NCBI GenBank assembly: GCA_018712665.1
Contig: DVGP01000054.1
Location: 1-15,014 of the forward strand
DNA length: 15,014 bases
DNA from: Candidatus Pelethomonas intestinigallinarum
GTDB taxonomy: Bacteria > Bacillota > Clostridia > Oscillospirales > Oscillospiraceae
Direction of reading: 5' to 3'
Under the pieces are notes generated by a model. That model made no database searches. It saw only the letters and a list, made by a program, of their open reading frames with translations, and had not been told where the DNA came from. A program made the translations under genes and the position numbers. Of the stretch, positions 6,515-13,659 are shown one piece after another. The number at the start of each line of letters is the position of its first letter. Positions within the stretch are counted from its first letter, which is position 1.

Positions 6515-6704
6515 CGGCCCGGGAGAGACCGGGAACACGGACAATGGCGCCGAAGGGGCTTGCAAAAACTCTCAGGCAAAAGGACCGGGCCGGGACGATA
6601 CTCTGTAGATTGCGGCCTTATGGCCGCATGCCGACGGTGCAACCCGCGGACGGGGCGGTTTTGGTACGCTCCCGCCCGGGGAATCTCTCAGGCCAGTAAC
6701 AGAG
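6515..6704 (+). ncRNA. Tandem glycine riboswitch
   Basis: Two glycine aptamers lie in series. Aptamer 1 (6515-6592) is closed by a 7-bp P1 (6515-6521 with 6586-6592). It carries the hallmark segments GGAGAGACC, GGCGCCGAAGGGGC and CTCTCAGGCAAAAGGAC. Aptamer 2 (6601-6704) is closed by CTCTGT (6601-6606) with ACAGAG (6699-6704). It contains AGATT/AATCT (6607-6611 with 6682-6686), a hairpin at 6611-6628, the core GCCGACGGTGCAA, and ATCTCTCAGG. Aptamer 2 departs more from consensus than aptamer 1, notably in its 3' end (GGCCAGTAAC instead of the usual GG..AAAAGGAC). An 8-nt linker separates the two. The 3' strand of the second P1 is also the base of the terminator that follows, so glycine binding should prevent termination (ON switch), as in Bacillus subtilis gcvT. 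The ligand call is secure; the direction of control is inferred from the overlap. Confidence 0.96.
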
Positions 6705-6742
6705 GCGCAAAGTTTCTTGGGGAAACTTTGCGCCTCTGTTTT
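6699..6742 (+). terminator. Riboswitch-controlled intrinsic terminator
   Basis: Positions 6699-6716 pair with 6722-6739 in an unbroken stem of about 18 bp with a 5-nt loop; the 3' end of the stem runs into TTTT (6739-6742). Its first six bases are the 3' strand of the second aptamer's P1, so the two structures exclude each other at the stem base. It lies 66 nt before the gcvT start. Confidence 0.93.
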
Positions 6743-6808
6743 CATATAAAAGCAGATGTGGCGTATGTTGTCCCCAGTGAGAAAACAACACAAGGAGGAA
6801 ACAGAAGT

Positions 6809-9463
6809 ATGAGCGAGCTCAAACGCACCCAACTCTACGACGCCCATGTGGCCGCCGGGGCCACTCTGGTGGACTTCGGCGGATGGGAAATGCCCATCCA
6901 GTACCCCACCGGCATCGTGGCCGAGCACCTGTACTGCCGCAGCGACTGCGGGATCTTCGACGTCAGCCACATGGGCCGCCTGGACATCGAGGGCCCTGAG
7001 AACGTCAAGTTCCTGCAGCACGTCCTCTCCAGCAACGTGCTTGCCCTGGATGTGAACCAGTCCCAGTACGCCCTGATCCCCGACGAGAAGGGCTGCGTCA
7101 TCGACGACGTGTACCTCTACCGCTTTGAGGAGAGCAAATACCTGCTGGTCATCAACGCCGGCAACATCGACAAGGACCTGGCCCACCTGTACAAGGAGGC
7201 GGAGAAGTTCGACGTGACGATCACCAACGTCTCCGACCGGTACGCCGCCATCGCCGTTCAGGGCCCCAAGTCCAAGGACATCCTGAAGACCCTGGCCGGG
7301 GGCGGGGAGCTGACGGCGGAGAACGTGAAGAACTCCCTGGGCACCCTGACCATGGAGGGCAGGCCCGTGCGGGTGGCCAAGACCGGCTACACCGGCGAGC
7401 CCATCGGCTATGAGCTCTACTGCGACAGCGCCGACGCCGTCTACTTCTGGAACCGGCTTATCGAACTGGGGGCCCGGCCCACCGGCCTGGGGGCCCGGGA
7501 CACCCTCCGCATGGAGGCCGCCCTGCCCCTGTACGGCCACGAGATGGGCCCCTGCCAGCTGGGCGGGGAGATCCAGGCCTACGCCTCCCCTCTGGCCAAG
7601 TTCGCCGTCTCCTTCAACGCCGACAAGGGCGACTTTGTGGGCCGGGAGCCCCTGCGGAAGCAGTTCGAGGCCCTGAAGAAGATCCTCAACCGGGACTGGT
7701 CCTCCAACGAGGACCTACCCTACCGCATCTACCCCATCTGCCTGCTGGGCCGGGGCGTTCTCCGGGCGGGCTTCCCCGTCTACGACGCCCGCAACGGCGA
7801 GGAGCTGGGCTACGTCACCTCCGGCACCATGATCCCCTACTTTGAGACCGAGGGCGCCGGCATCGAGTCCGTCATCACCGAAAAAACCGCCAAGCGGTCC
7901 ATCGGCCTGGCCTACTTGAAGTCCCATGTGGTCACCGAGTTCGAGGTGGAGGTGGACATCCGGGGCAAACGGGTCCCCGCCGTCATCACCGCCTGCCACA
8001 TGCGCCAGGACGCCCCTCCCTATACCCGCCCCATCCTGTACAAGAAGACGGAGGTCACCGGCCCCAGCCAGGTCACCGACTACGTGGGCAAGGCCAAGGA
8101 GCTGTTCGCCAGGGCCGCGGAGAACCACATCTGGCGGCAGGAGCAGTGCATCAACCTGATCCCCTCGGAGATGACCCCCTCCAGGGCCACCCGCCTGCTC
8201 CAGAGCTCCGACCCCTGCGGCCGGTACGCCGAGCACAAGAAGCAGAAGGCCTTCGACGACGCGGACATCCCCTACTACCAGGGCACCAAGTTCATCGTCG
8301 CCTGCGAGGAGCTGCTGGTGGCGGAGATGAAGAAGTTCCTGGGGGCCGCCCAGGTGGAGGCCCGCTGCACCTCCGGCCAGATGTCCAACACCGCCGTGTT
8401 CTCCGCCCTGATGGACTGGAAGAACCGGGTGGACCGCAAGCGCCAGCCCCAGCGCCTGGGCTGGATCATGAACAACCACATCGTCCGGGGCGGCCACCTG
8501 TCCGCCCAGCCCATGGGCGCCCTCCACGACTACGTGGCCGTGGACCCCGTCACCGAGAAGCAGATGGTGGTCAACTTCCCCGTCTACCCCGACAACCCCT
8601 ACAAGATCGACGTGGAGGCCACCAAGAAGCTCCTGGATCAGTATAAGCCCGAGTTCATCGTCTTCGGCAAGTCCATGGTGCTCTACAGGGAGCCTGTGGC
8701 GGAGATCCGCAAGTTCGTGGATGAGCAGGGCATCCCCACCACCATCATGTACGACATGGCCCACGTCCTGGGACTCATCGGCGACCACTTCCAGAAGCCC
8801 TTCGAGGAGGGCGCGGAGATCGTCACCGGCTCCACCCACAAGACTTTCTTCGGCCCCCAGCGGGGCGTCATCGGCGTCAGCTACCAGCCCGAGGACCTGA
8901 AGTGGAGCCTGTGGGAGACCATGCAGACCCGGACCTTCCCCGGCAGCGTCTCCAACCACCACCTGGGCACCCTCCTGGCCGAGCTGGTCTCCGCCTACGA
9001 GATGAACGCCTTCAAGGACGAGTACCAGAAGAACGTCATCGAAAACGCCAAGTGGTTCGCCAAGTGTCTGGCGGAGGAGGGCATGGACGTGGCCGGCTGC
9101 GCCGCCGACGGCTACACCGAGACCCACCAGGTCATCGTGAAGGTGGGCTACAGCAAGGGCCCCGAGGTGGCCCAGCGGCTGGAGGAGAACAACATCATCG
9201 TCAACTACCAGGCCACCCCCGAGGAGGAGGGCTTCACCGCCTCCGGCGCCCTGCGCATGGGCGTCAATGAGATGACCCGCTTCGGCTTCGGCAAGGCGGA
9301 GTTCCAGCGCCTGGCCCACCTGATCGCCGAGTGCGTCAAGGGCGTGGACGTAAAGGACGAGGTGGCCAGGTTCCGCAGGGACTACACCGAGATGAAGTAC
9401 TGCTTCAACGACGAGGAGATGCGGGAGATCATGGGCTCCTTCGCCGGGGCCATCGGCCTGTGA
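6809..9463 (+). CDS. gcvT: Fused GcvT aminomethyltransferase - serine hydroxymethyltransferase-like protein
   Basis: This is one uninterrupted 884-residue reading frame with two enzymes. Residues 1 to about 410 are T-protein: YDAHVAAGATLVDFGGWEMP at the start, SHMGRLDI, CVIDDVYLYR (Asp99/Asp100 at the catalytic aspartate position), KTGYTGEPIGYELY, LGARDTLRMEAALPLYGHEM, DFVGRE, and GYVTSGTMIPYF. Residues about 420-884 are SHMT-like, a PLP enzyme: INLIPSE, GRYAE, a GGHLS block with His563, YDMAH (Asp649, His652), THKT with the PLP lysine Lys678, and LRMGVNEMT with Arg816. GcvT passes methylene to THF, and SHMT can use that methylene-THF plus glycine to make serine. Both act in the cytoplasm. 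AAGGAGG lies 10 nt before the ATG, past the riboswitch terminator. No stop, start or ribosome site interrupts the junction (about 8039-8083). I am certain of the fusion; that the SHMT half makes serine is very likely, not proven. Confidence 0.95.
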   Translation: MSELKRTQLYDAHVAAGATLVDFGGWEMPIQYPTGIVAEHLYCRSDCGIFDVSHMGRLDIEGPENVKFLQHVLSSNVLALDVNQSQYALIPDEKGCVIDDVYLYRFEESKYLLVINAGNIDKDLAHLYKEAEKFDVTITNVSDRYAAIAVQGPKSKDILKTLAGGGELTAENVKNSLGTLTMEGRPVRVAKTGYTGEPIGYELYCDSADAVYFWNRLIELGARPTGLGARDTLRMEAALPLYGHEMGPCQLGGEIQAYASPLAKFAVSFNADKGDFVGREPLRKQFEALKKILNRDWSSNEDLPYRIYPICLLGRGVLRAGFPVYDARNGEELGYVTSGTMIPYFETEGAGIESVITEKTAKRSIGLAYLKSHVVTEFEVEVDIRGKRVPAVITACHMRQDAPPYTRPILYKKTEVTGPSQVTDYVGKAKELFARAAENHIWRQEQCINLIPSEMTPSRATRLLQSSDPCGRYAEHKKQKAFDDADIPYYQGTKFIVACEELLVAEMKKFLGAAQVEARCTSGQMSNTAVFSALMDWKNRVDRKRQPQRLGWIMNNHIVRGGHLSAQPMGALHDYVAVDPVTEKQMVVNFPVYPDNPYKIDVEATKKLLDQYKPEFIVFGKSMVLYREPVAEIRKFVDEQGIPTTIMYDMAHVLGLIGDHFQKPFEEGAEIVTGSTHKTFFGPQRGVIGVSYQPEDLKWSLWETMQTRTFPGSVSNHHLGTLLAELVSAYEMNAFKDEYQKNVIENAKWFAKCLAEEGMDVAGCAADGYTETHQVIVKVGYSKGPEVAQRLEENNIIVNYQATPEEEGFTASGALRMGVNEMTRFGFGKAEFQRLAHLIAECVKGVDVKDEVARFRRDYTEMKYCFNDEEMREIMGSFAGAIGL

Positions 9464-9499
9464 CAGCCCCCTGCGCTCCCGCTCCCATCCCGCGCGCGT

Positions 9500-9527
9500 C
9501 TCCCGGCCCCGGGCCTGGGGCCGGGAG
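9500..9527 (+). other. Strong GC hairpin in the gcvT-gcvH gap
   Basis: Positions 9500-9510 pair perfectly with 9517-9527 (11 bp, 9 of them GC, 6-nt loop). No T tract follows, so it is not a standard terminator. It sits in the only long gap (113 nt) of the operon and may stabilise or mark a processing point of the mRNA; the role is inferred. Confidence 0.55.
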
Positions 9528-9576
9528 GGACCATACAACGAACCTTTCCACCAAAATTTTTGAGGAGGTATTTGTC

Positions 9577-9954
9577 ATGAACTATCCCGCTGAGCTGAAG
9601 TATTCCAAGTCCCACGAGTGGGTGAAGATGGAGGGCGAGGTGGCCGTCATCGGCATCTCCGACTTCGCCCAGGACGCCCTGGGCGACCTGGTGTTCATCA
9701 ACCTGCCCCAGGAGGGCGACGCCGTCACCGCCGGGGAGTCCTTCGGCGACGTGGAGTCCGTCAAGGCGGTGTCCGATCTGATCTGCCCCGTCTCCGGCAC
9801 CATCTGCGCCGTCAACGAGGACCTGGCCGACTCCCCCGAGAGCCTCAACAGCGACCCCTACGGGTCCTGGATCATCAAGGTGGAGGCCATCACCGACCAG
9901 GAGGAGCTGCTGGACGCGGCGGCCTATGAGGCCTTCTGCGCGGAGGAGGGCTGA
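9577..9954 (+). CDS. gcvH: Glycine cleavage system H protein
   Basis: This 125-residue protein is full length for GcvH, the lipoyl carrier that shuttles the aminomethyl group between the P, T and L proteins. It starts with the family pattern KYSKSHEWVK and continues with GISDFAQDALGDLVFINLP. The lipoyl-lysine is Lys63 in the motif DVESVKAVSDL. The later stretch CPVSGTICAVNE and SPESLNSDPYGSWIIK complete the lipoyl domain. GAGGAGGT lies 7 nt before the ATG. The product should be lipoylated by the LplA encoded three genes downstream. Its 3' end carries the ribosome site for gcvPA. Confidence 0.98.
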   Translation: MNYPAELKYSKSHEWVKMEGEVAVIGISDFAQDALGDLVFINLPQEGDAVTAGESFGDVESVKAVSDLICPVSGTICAVNEDLADSPESLNSDPYGSWIIKVEAITDQEELLDAAAYEAFCAEEG

Positions 9955-9955
9955 T

Positions 9956-11275
9956 ATGGGAAGCTATGTGCCCTCCACCCAGGACCAGCGCCGGGAGATG
10001 CTCCAGGCCCTGGGCCTGACGGACTACCGGGAGCTGTACCGGGATGTGCCGGAGAGCATGTACCTGGACCGCCCTCTGGACATCCCCCAGGGCATGAGCG
10101 AGCTGGAGGTGCGCCGGGCGGTGTCCGCCATGGCGGGGAAGAACAAGGTGTTCCCCACCGTGCTGCGGGGCGCCGGGGCCTATGACCACTATATCCCCAG
10201 CATCGTCAAGTACATCCCCGCCAAGGAGGAGTTTTTGACCGCCTACACCCCCTACCAGGCGGAGATCAGCCAGGGGCTCCTCCAGTCCATCTTCGAGTAC
10301 CAGACCATGATCTGCGAGCTGACGGGCATGGACGTGTCCAACGCCTCCGTCTACGACGGGGCCACCGCTGCCGCCGAGGCCGCCGGCATGTGCCGGGACC
10401 GGAAGCGCCGGGTGACCCTGATCTCCGCGGCGGCCCACCCGGACACCATCGCCACCGTCCGCACCTACTGCTACGGCACCGGCGACGAGCTGCGGGTGGT
10501 CCCAGCCAAGGACGGCCGCACGGACTTAGACGCCCTCAAGGAGATGCTCACCCCCGACGTGGCCTCCTTCTACCTCCAGCAGCCCAACTTCTACGGCCAG
10601 CTGGAGGACGCCCAGGCCGCGGGTGAGCTGGTCCACGCCGCCGGGGCCATGTACGTCATGGGCTGCAACCCCATCGCCCTGGCCATCCTGAAGACGCCCC
10701 GGGACTGCGGGGCCGACGTGGCGGTGGGCGAGGGCCAGCCCCTGGGCATGCCCCTGGCCTACGGCGGGCCCTACCTGGGCTTCATGGCCACCACCCAGAA
10801 GCACATGCGCAAGCTGCCCGGCCGCATCGTGGGCGAGACCGTGGACAGCCGGGGCCAGCGGGCCTACGTCCTCTCCCTCCAGGCCCGGGAGCAGCACATC
10901 CGCCGGGAGAAGGCCAGCAGCAACATCTGCTCCAACCAGGCCCTGTGCGCCCTGACCGCCGCGGTGTACATGGCCGCCATGGGCCCCGCCGGCATGGCCG
11001 AGGCCGCCCGGCAGTCCATGGCCAAGGCCCACTACCTGGCGGACCGCCTGTGCGGGATCGACGGCGTGTCCCTGAAGTATGCCGGGGACTATTTCCATGA
11101 GTTTGTCACCGTCCTGCCCAAGCAGGACGAGGCCCTGGCCGCCCTGGAGGCGGCGGGCATCCTGGGGGGCCTGCCCCTGCGGGACGGCGGCGTGCTGTGG
11201 TGCGCCACGGAGAAGGTCTCCCGGGAGGAGCTGGACCGGGCGGCGGCCATCGTAAAGGAGGTGTGCGAGAGATGA
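9956..11275 (+). CDS. gcvPA: Glycine dehydrogenase (decarboxylating) subunit 1
   Basis: This 439-residue protein corresponds to the N-terminal half of the P-protein, the usual length for the split form found in Firmicutes and archaea. Visible family motifs are RGAGAYDHYIPSIV, YTPYQAEISQGLLQ, ELTGMDVSNASVYDGATA, and REQHIRREKASSNICSNQAL. With GcvPB it forms the PLP-dependent decarboxylase that releases CO2 from glycine and loads the aminomethyl group on GcvH. GGAGGAGGG at 9942-9950, inside the end of gcvH, lies 5 nt before the ATG, and only one base separates the gcvH stop from this start. It overlaps gcvPB by 4 bp, consistent with coupled synthesis of the two subunits. Confidence 0.98.
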   Translation: MGSYVPSTQDQRREMLQALGLTDYRELYRDVPESMYLDRPLDIPQGMSELEVRRAVSAMAGKNKVFPTVLRGAGAYDHYIPSIVKYIPAKEEFLTAYTPYQAEISQGLLQSIFEYQTMICELTGMDVSNASVYDGATAAAEAAGMCRDRKRRVTLISAAAHPDTIATVRTYCYGTGDELRVVPAKDGRTDLDALKEMLTPDVASFYLQQPNFYGQLEDAQAAGELVHAAGAMYVMGCNPIALAILKTPRDCGADVAVGEGQPLGMPLAYGGPYLGFMATTQKHMRKLPGRIVGETVDSRGQRAYVLSLQAREQHIRREKASSNICSNQALCALTAAVYMAAMGPAGMAEAARQSMAKAHYLADRLCGIDGVSLKYAGDYFHEFVTVLPKQDEALAALEAAGILGGLPLRDGGVLWCATEKVSREELDRAAAIVKEVCER

Positions 11276-12675
11276 AGCTGATCTTCGAGAAGAGCGTCCC
11301 CGGCCGGGGCTGCGGCCTGCTGCCCGCCTGCGACGTGGAGGCCGTGTCCCTGCCCGCCGGTCTGGAGCGGGAGGTCCCACCCGCCCTGCCTGAGATGAGC
11401 GAGACCGACGTCTCCCGCCACTACACGGAGCTGTGCCAGCACGTCCACGGCGTCAACTGCGGCTTTTACCCCCTGGGCTCCTGCACCATGAAGTACAACC
11501 CCCGGATCGACGAGGAGATGGCGGCCCTGCCCGGCTTCACCGCCGTCCACCCCCTGGCCCCCGCCGACGCAACAATCGGCTGCCGGGAGGTGCTGGACAC
11601 CGCCAAGCGCTACCTCTGCGAGATCACCGGCATGGACGACATGACCTTCCAGCCCGCCGCCGGCGCCCACGGCGAGTTCACCGGCGTGCTGCTCATCAAG
11701 CAGTACCACGACGCCCGGGGCGACAGCAAGCGGAGGAAGATCATCGTCCCCGACTCCGCCCACGGCACCAACCCCGCCACCGCCGCCATGTGCGGCTACG
11801 AGGTGGTGAACATCGCCTCCGCCCCCAACGGCTGCGTGGACCTGGAGGCCCTGAAGGCCGTGCTGGGGGATGACACCGCGGGGCTGATGCTCACCAACCC
11901 CAACACCGTGGGCATCTTCGACGACAACATCCTGGAGATCACCCGCCTGGTCCACAAGGCCGGGGGCCTGTGCTACTACGACGGGGCCAACCTCAACGCC
12001 GTCATGGGCGTGGTCCGCCCCGGCGACATGGGCTTCGACTGCATCCACATGAACCTGCACAAGACCTTCGCCACCCCCCACGGCGGCGGCGGCCCGGGCA
12101 GCGGCGCCGTGGGCTGCAAGGCCCACCTGGCCCCCTACCTGCCCAAGTCCGCCCTCTTAGACGGCGGCGACGGCATCCAGGTCCGCGGCTTCTTCGGCAA
12201 CTTCCTGGTGGTGGTCAGAGCTCTGACCTACGTGATGACCCTGGGCCGGGAGGGCGTGCCCGAGGCGGCGCGGAACGCGGTGCTCAACGCCAACTACCTG
12301 ATGGCTAAGATCCGCGGCGCTTTCGCCCCCGCTTTCGACCGGCCGTGTATGCACGAGTTTGTGCTGGATCTGGGCCAGTTCAAGAAGGAGACCGGGGTGT
12401 CCGCCCTGGACGTGGCCAAGAGCCTCATCGACTACGGCATGCACCCGCCCACCATGTACTTCCCCCTCATCGTCCACGAGGCCCTGATGCTGGAGCCCAC
12501 GGAGACGGAGAGCAAGGAGACCCTGGACTGGGCCGGCGAGGTGTTCCACAAGCTGGCCGACCTGGCCCGGGAGGACCCGGAGTTCATGCACAACGCCCCC
12601 CACAACGCCCAGATCGGCCGGCCTGATGAGGTCCGGGCGGCGCGGAACCCCGTGCTGCGGTACCGGAAGGCATGA
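11272..12675 (+). CDS. gcvPB: Glycine dehydrogenase (decarboxylating) subunit 2
   Basis: This 467-residue protein corresponds to the C-terminal half of the P-protein and carries the PLP site. Family motifs are FYPLGSCTMKYNPRI (65-79), QPAAGAHGEF (127-136), DSAHGTNPA (161-169), LTNPNTVGIFD (208-218), YYDGANLNA (235-243), and NLHKTFATPHGGGGPGSG (261-278) with the PLP-binding Lys264. It forms the active decarboxylase with GcvPA. The start ATG overlaps the gcvPA stop as ATGA (11272-11275). The stop overlaps the lplA start in the same way (12672-12675), so four reading frames in a row are translationally linked. Confidence 0.98.
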   Translation: MKLIFEKSVPGRGCGLLPACDVEAVSLPAGLEREVPPALPEMSETDVSRHYTELCQHVHGVNCGFYPLGSCTMKYNPRIDEEMAALPGFTAVHPLAPADATIGCREVLDTAKRYLCEITGMDDMTFQPAAGAHGEFTGVLLIKQYHDARGDSKRRKIIVPDSAHGTNPATAAMCGYEVVNIASAPNGCVDLEALKAVLGDDTAGLMLTNPNTVGIFDDNILEITRLVHKAGGLCYYDGANLNAVMGVVRPGDMGFDCIHMNLHKTFATPHGGGGPGSGAVGCKAHLAPYLPKSALLDGGDGIQVRGFFGNFLVVVRALTYVMTLGREGVPEAARNAVLNANYLMAKIRGAFAPAFDRPCMHEFVLDLGQFKKETGVSALDVAKSLIDYGMHPPTMYFPLIVHEALMLEPTETESKETLDWAGEVFHKLADLAREDPEFMHNAPHNAQIGRPDEVRAARNPVLRYRKA

Positions 12676-13652
12676 TCCGCCGCCTGGCGCTGTGCCGCAG
12701 CCGGTGTACGGACCCCTACCGCAACCTGGCGGTGGAGGAGCTGCTGCTGCGGACGGTGGAGGAGGGCTGCTGCGTCCTCTACCTGTGGCAGAACCAGAAC
12801 ACCGTGGTCATCGGCCGCAACCAGAACGCCTGGTTGGAGTGCCGCACCGCCCTGCTGGAGGAGGAGGGGGGCCGCCTGGCCCGCCGCCTCTCCGGCGGAG
12901 GCGCGGTGTTCCACGACCTGGGCAACCTGAATTTTACCTTCCTGGTCCCCACCGCCGACTACGACCTGGACAAACAGCTGCGGGTCATCGAGACCGCCTG
13001 CGGCCTGCTGGGGGTCCGGGCGGAGCGGTCCGGCCGCAACGACGTGCTGGCGGAGGGGCGGAAAATATCCGGCAACGCCTTTTACCAGAGCGGCGGAAGG
13101 TCCTACCACCACGGCACCCTGCTGGTGGACGTGGATATGGCCAGGCTGGGCCGGTACCTGAGCCCGCCCAAAGCCAAGCTGGAGGCCAAGGGGGTCTCCT
13201 CCGTCCGCTCCCGGGTGGGGAACCTGCGGGATTTCGTCCCCGGCCTGACCATCGAGGATATAGCCCAGGCCATAGCCCGGGCCTTCTCCCAGGTCTACGG
13301 CCTGCCCTGGGAGACTCTGGAGGTGGGGAGCCTGGACGGCCCCGCCCTGGCGGAGCTGGAAAACCGCAACCGCTCCTGGGAGTGGAACTACGGCCGTCAG
13401 CTCCCCCTCACCTTTGACTGCCAGGGCCGCTTCCCCTGGGGCGGCGTCCAGCTCCAGCTCCGGGTGGAGGACGGCCTGGTCCGGGAGGCCCGGGTCTACT
13501 CCGACGCCATGGACTGGCGCGTGGCCCCGGCCCTGGAGGCCGCCCTCCCTGGCTGCCGCTTCCGGCTGGAGGACCTGTGCCGGGCTGCGGAGGGGGCCTG
13601 TCCCGACGTGGCCGGAGACCTGAAGGAACTTCTGAGAGAACAGGAGATTTGA
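12672..13652 (+). CDS. lplA: Lipoate-protein ligase A
   Basis: This 326-residue protein is a typical two-domain LplA. Key motifs are RRLSGGGAVFHDLGN (71-85), GRNDVL (121-126), GRKISGNAF (129-137) with Lys131 at the position that contacts lipoyl-AMP, and HHGTLL (146-151). The smaller C-terminal accessory domain covers about 240-326. It activates free lipoate with ATP and attaches it to the lysine of GcvH. It begins inside the last codons of gcvPB (4-bp overlap), so its synthesis is tied to the enzyme that needs lipoylation. Free lipoate scavenging is implied; whether the organism also makes lipoate cannot be seen here. Confidence 0.96.
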   Translation: MIRRLALCRSRCTDPYRNLAVEELLLRTVEEGCCVLYLWQNQNTVVIGRNQNAWLECRTALLEEEGGRLARRLSGGGAVFHDLGNLNFTFLVPTADYDLDKQLRVIETACGLLGVRAERSGRNDVLAEGRKISGNAFYQSGGRSYHHGTLLVDVDMARLGRYLSPPKAKLEAKGVSSVRSRVGNLRDFVPGLTIEDIAQAIARAFSQVYGLPWETLEVGSLDGPALAELENRNRSWEWNYGRQLPLTFDCQGRFPWGGVQLQLRVEDGLVREARVYSDAMDWRVAPALEAALPGCRFRLEDLCRAAEGACPDVAGDLKELLREQEI

Positions 13653-13659
13653 GATACCT

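Noticed and set aside
6470..6808. An in-frame upstream extension of gcvT beginning at an ATG at 6470
   Set aside because: It runs through the riboswitch and the terminator stem and would add 113 residues with no homology to T-protein. The ATG at 6809 has an excellent ribosome site and the normal GcvT N-terminus.
7715..9538. A 607-residue open frame on the minus strand opposite the gcvT-SHMT gene
   Set aside because: The translation is low-complexity (Leu, Gly, Val, His, Asp rich), has no family motif, and mirrors the third-position G/C bias of the real gene. Long antisense frames are expected in such DNA.
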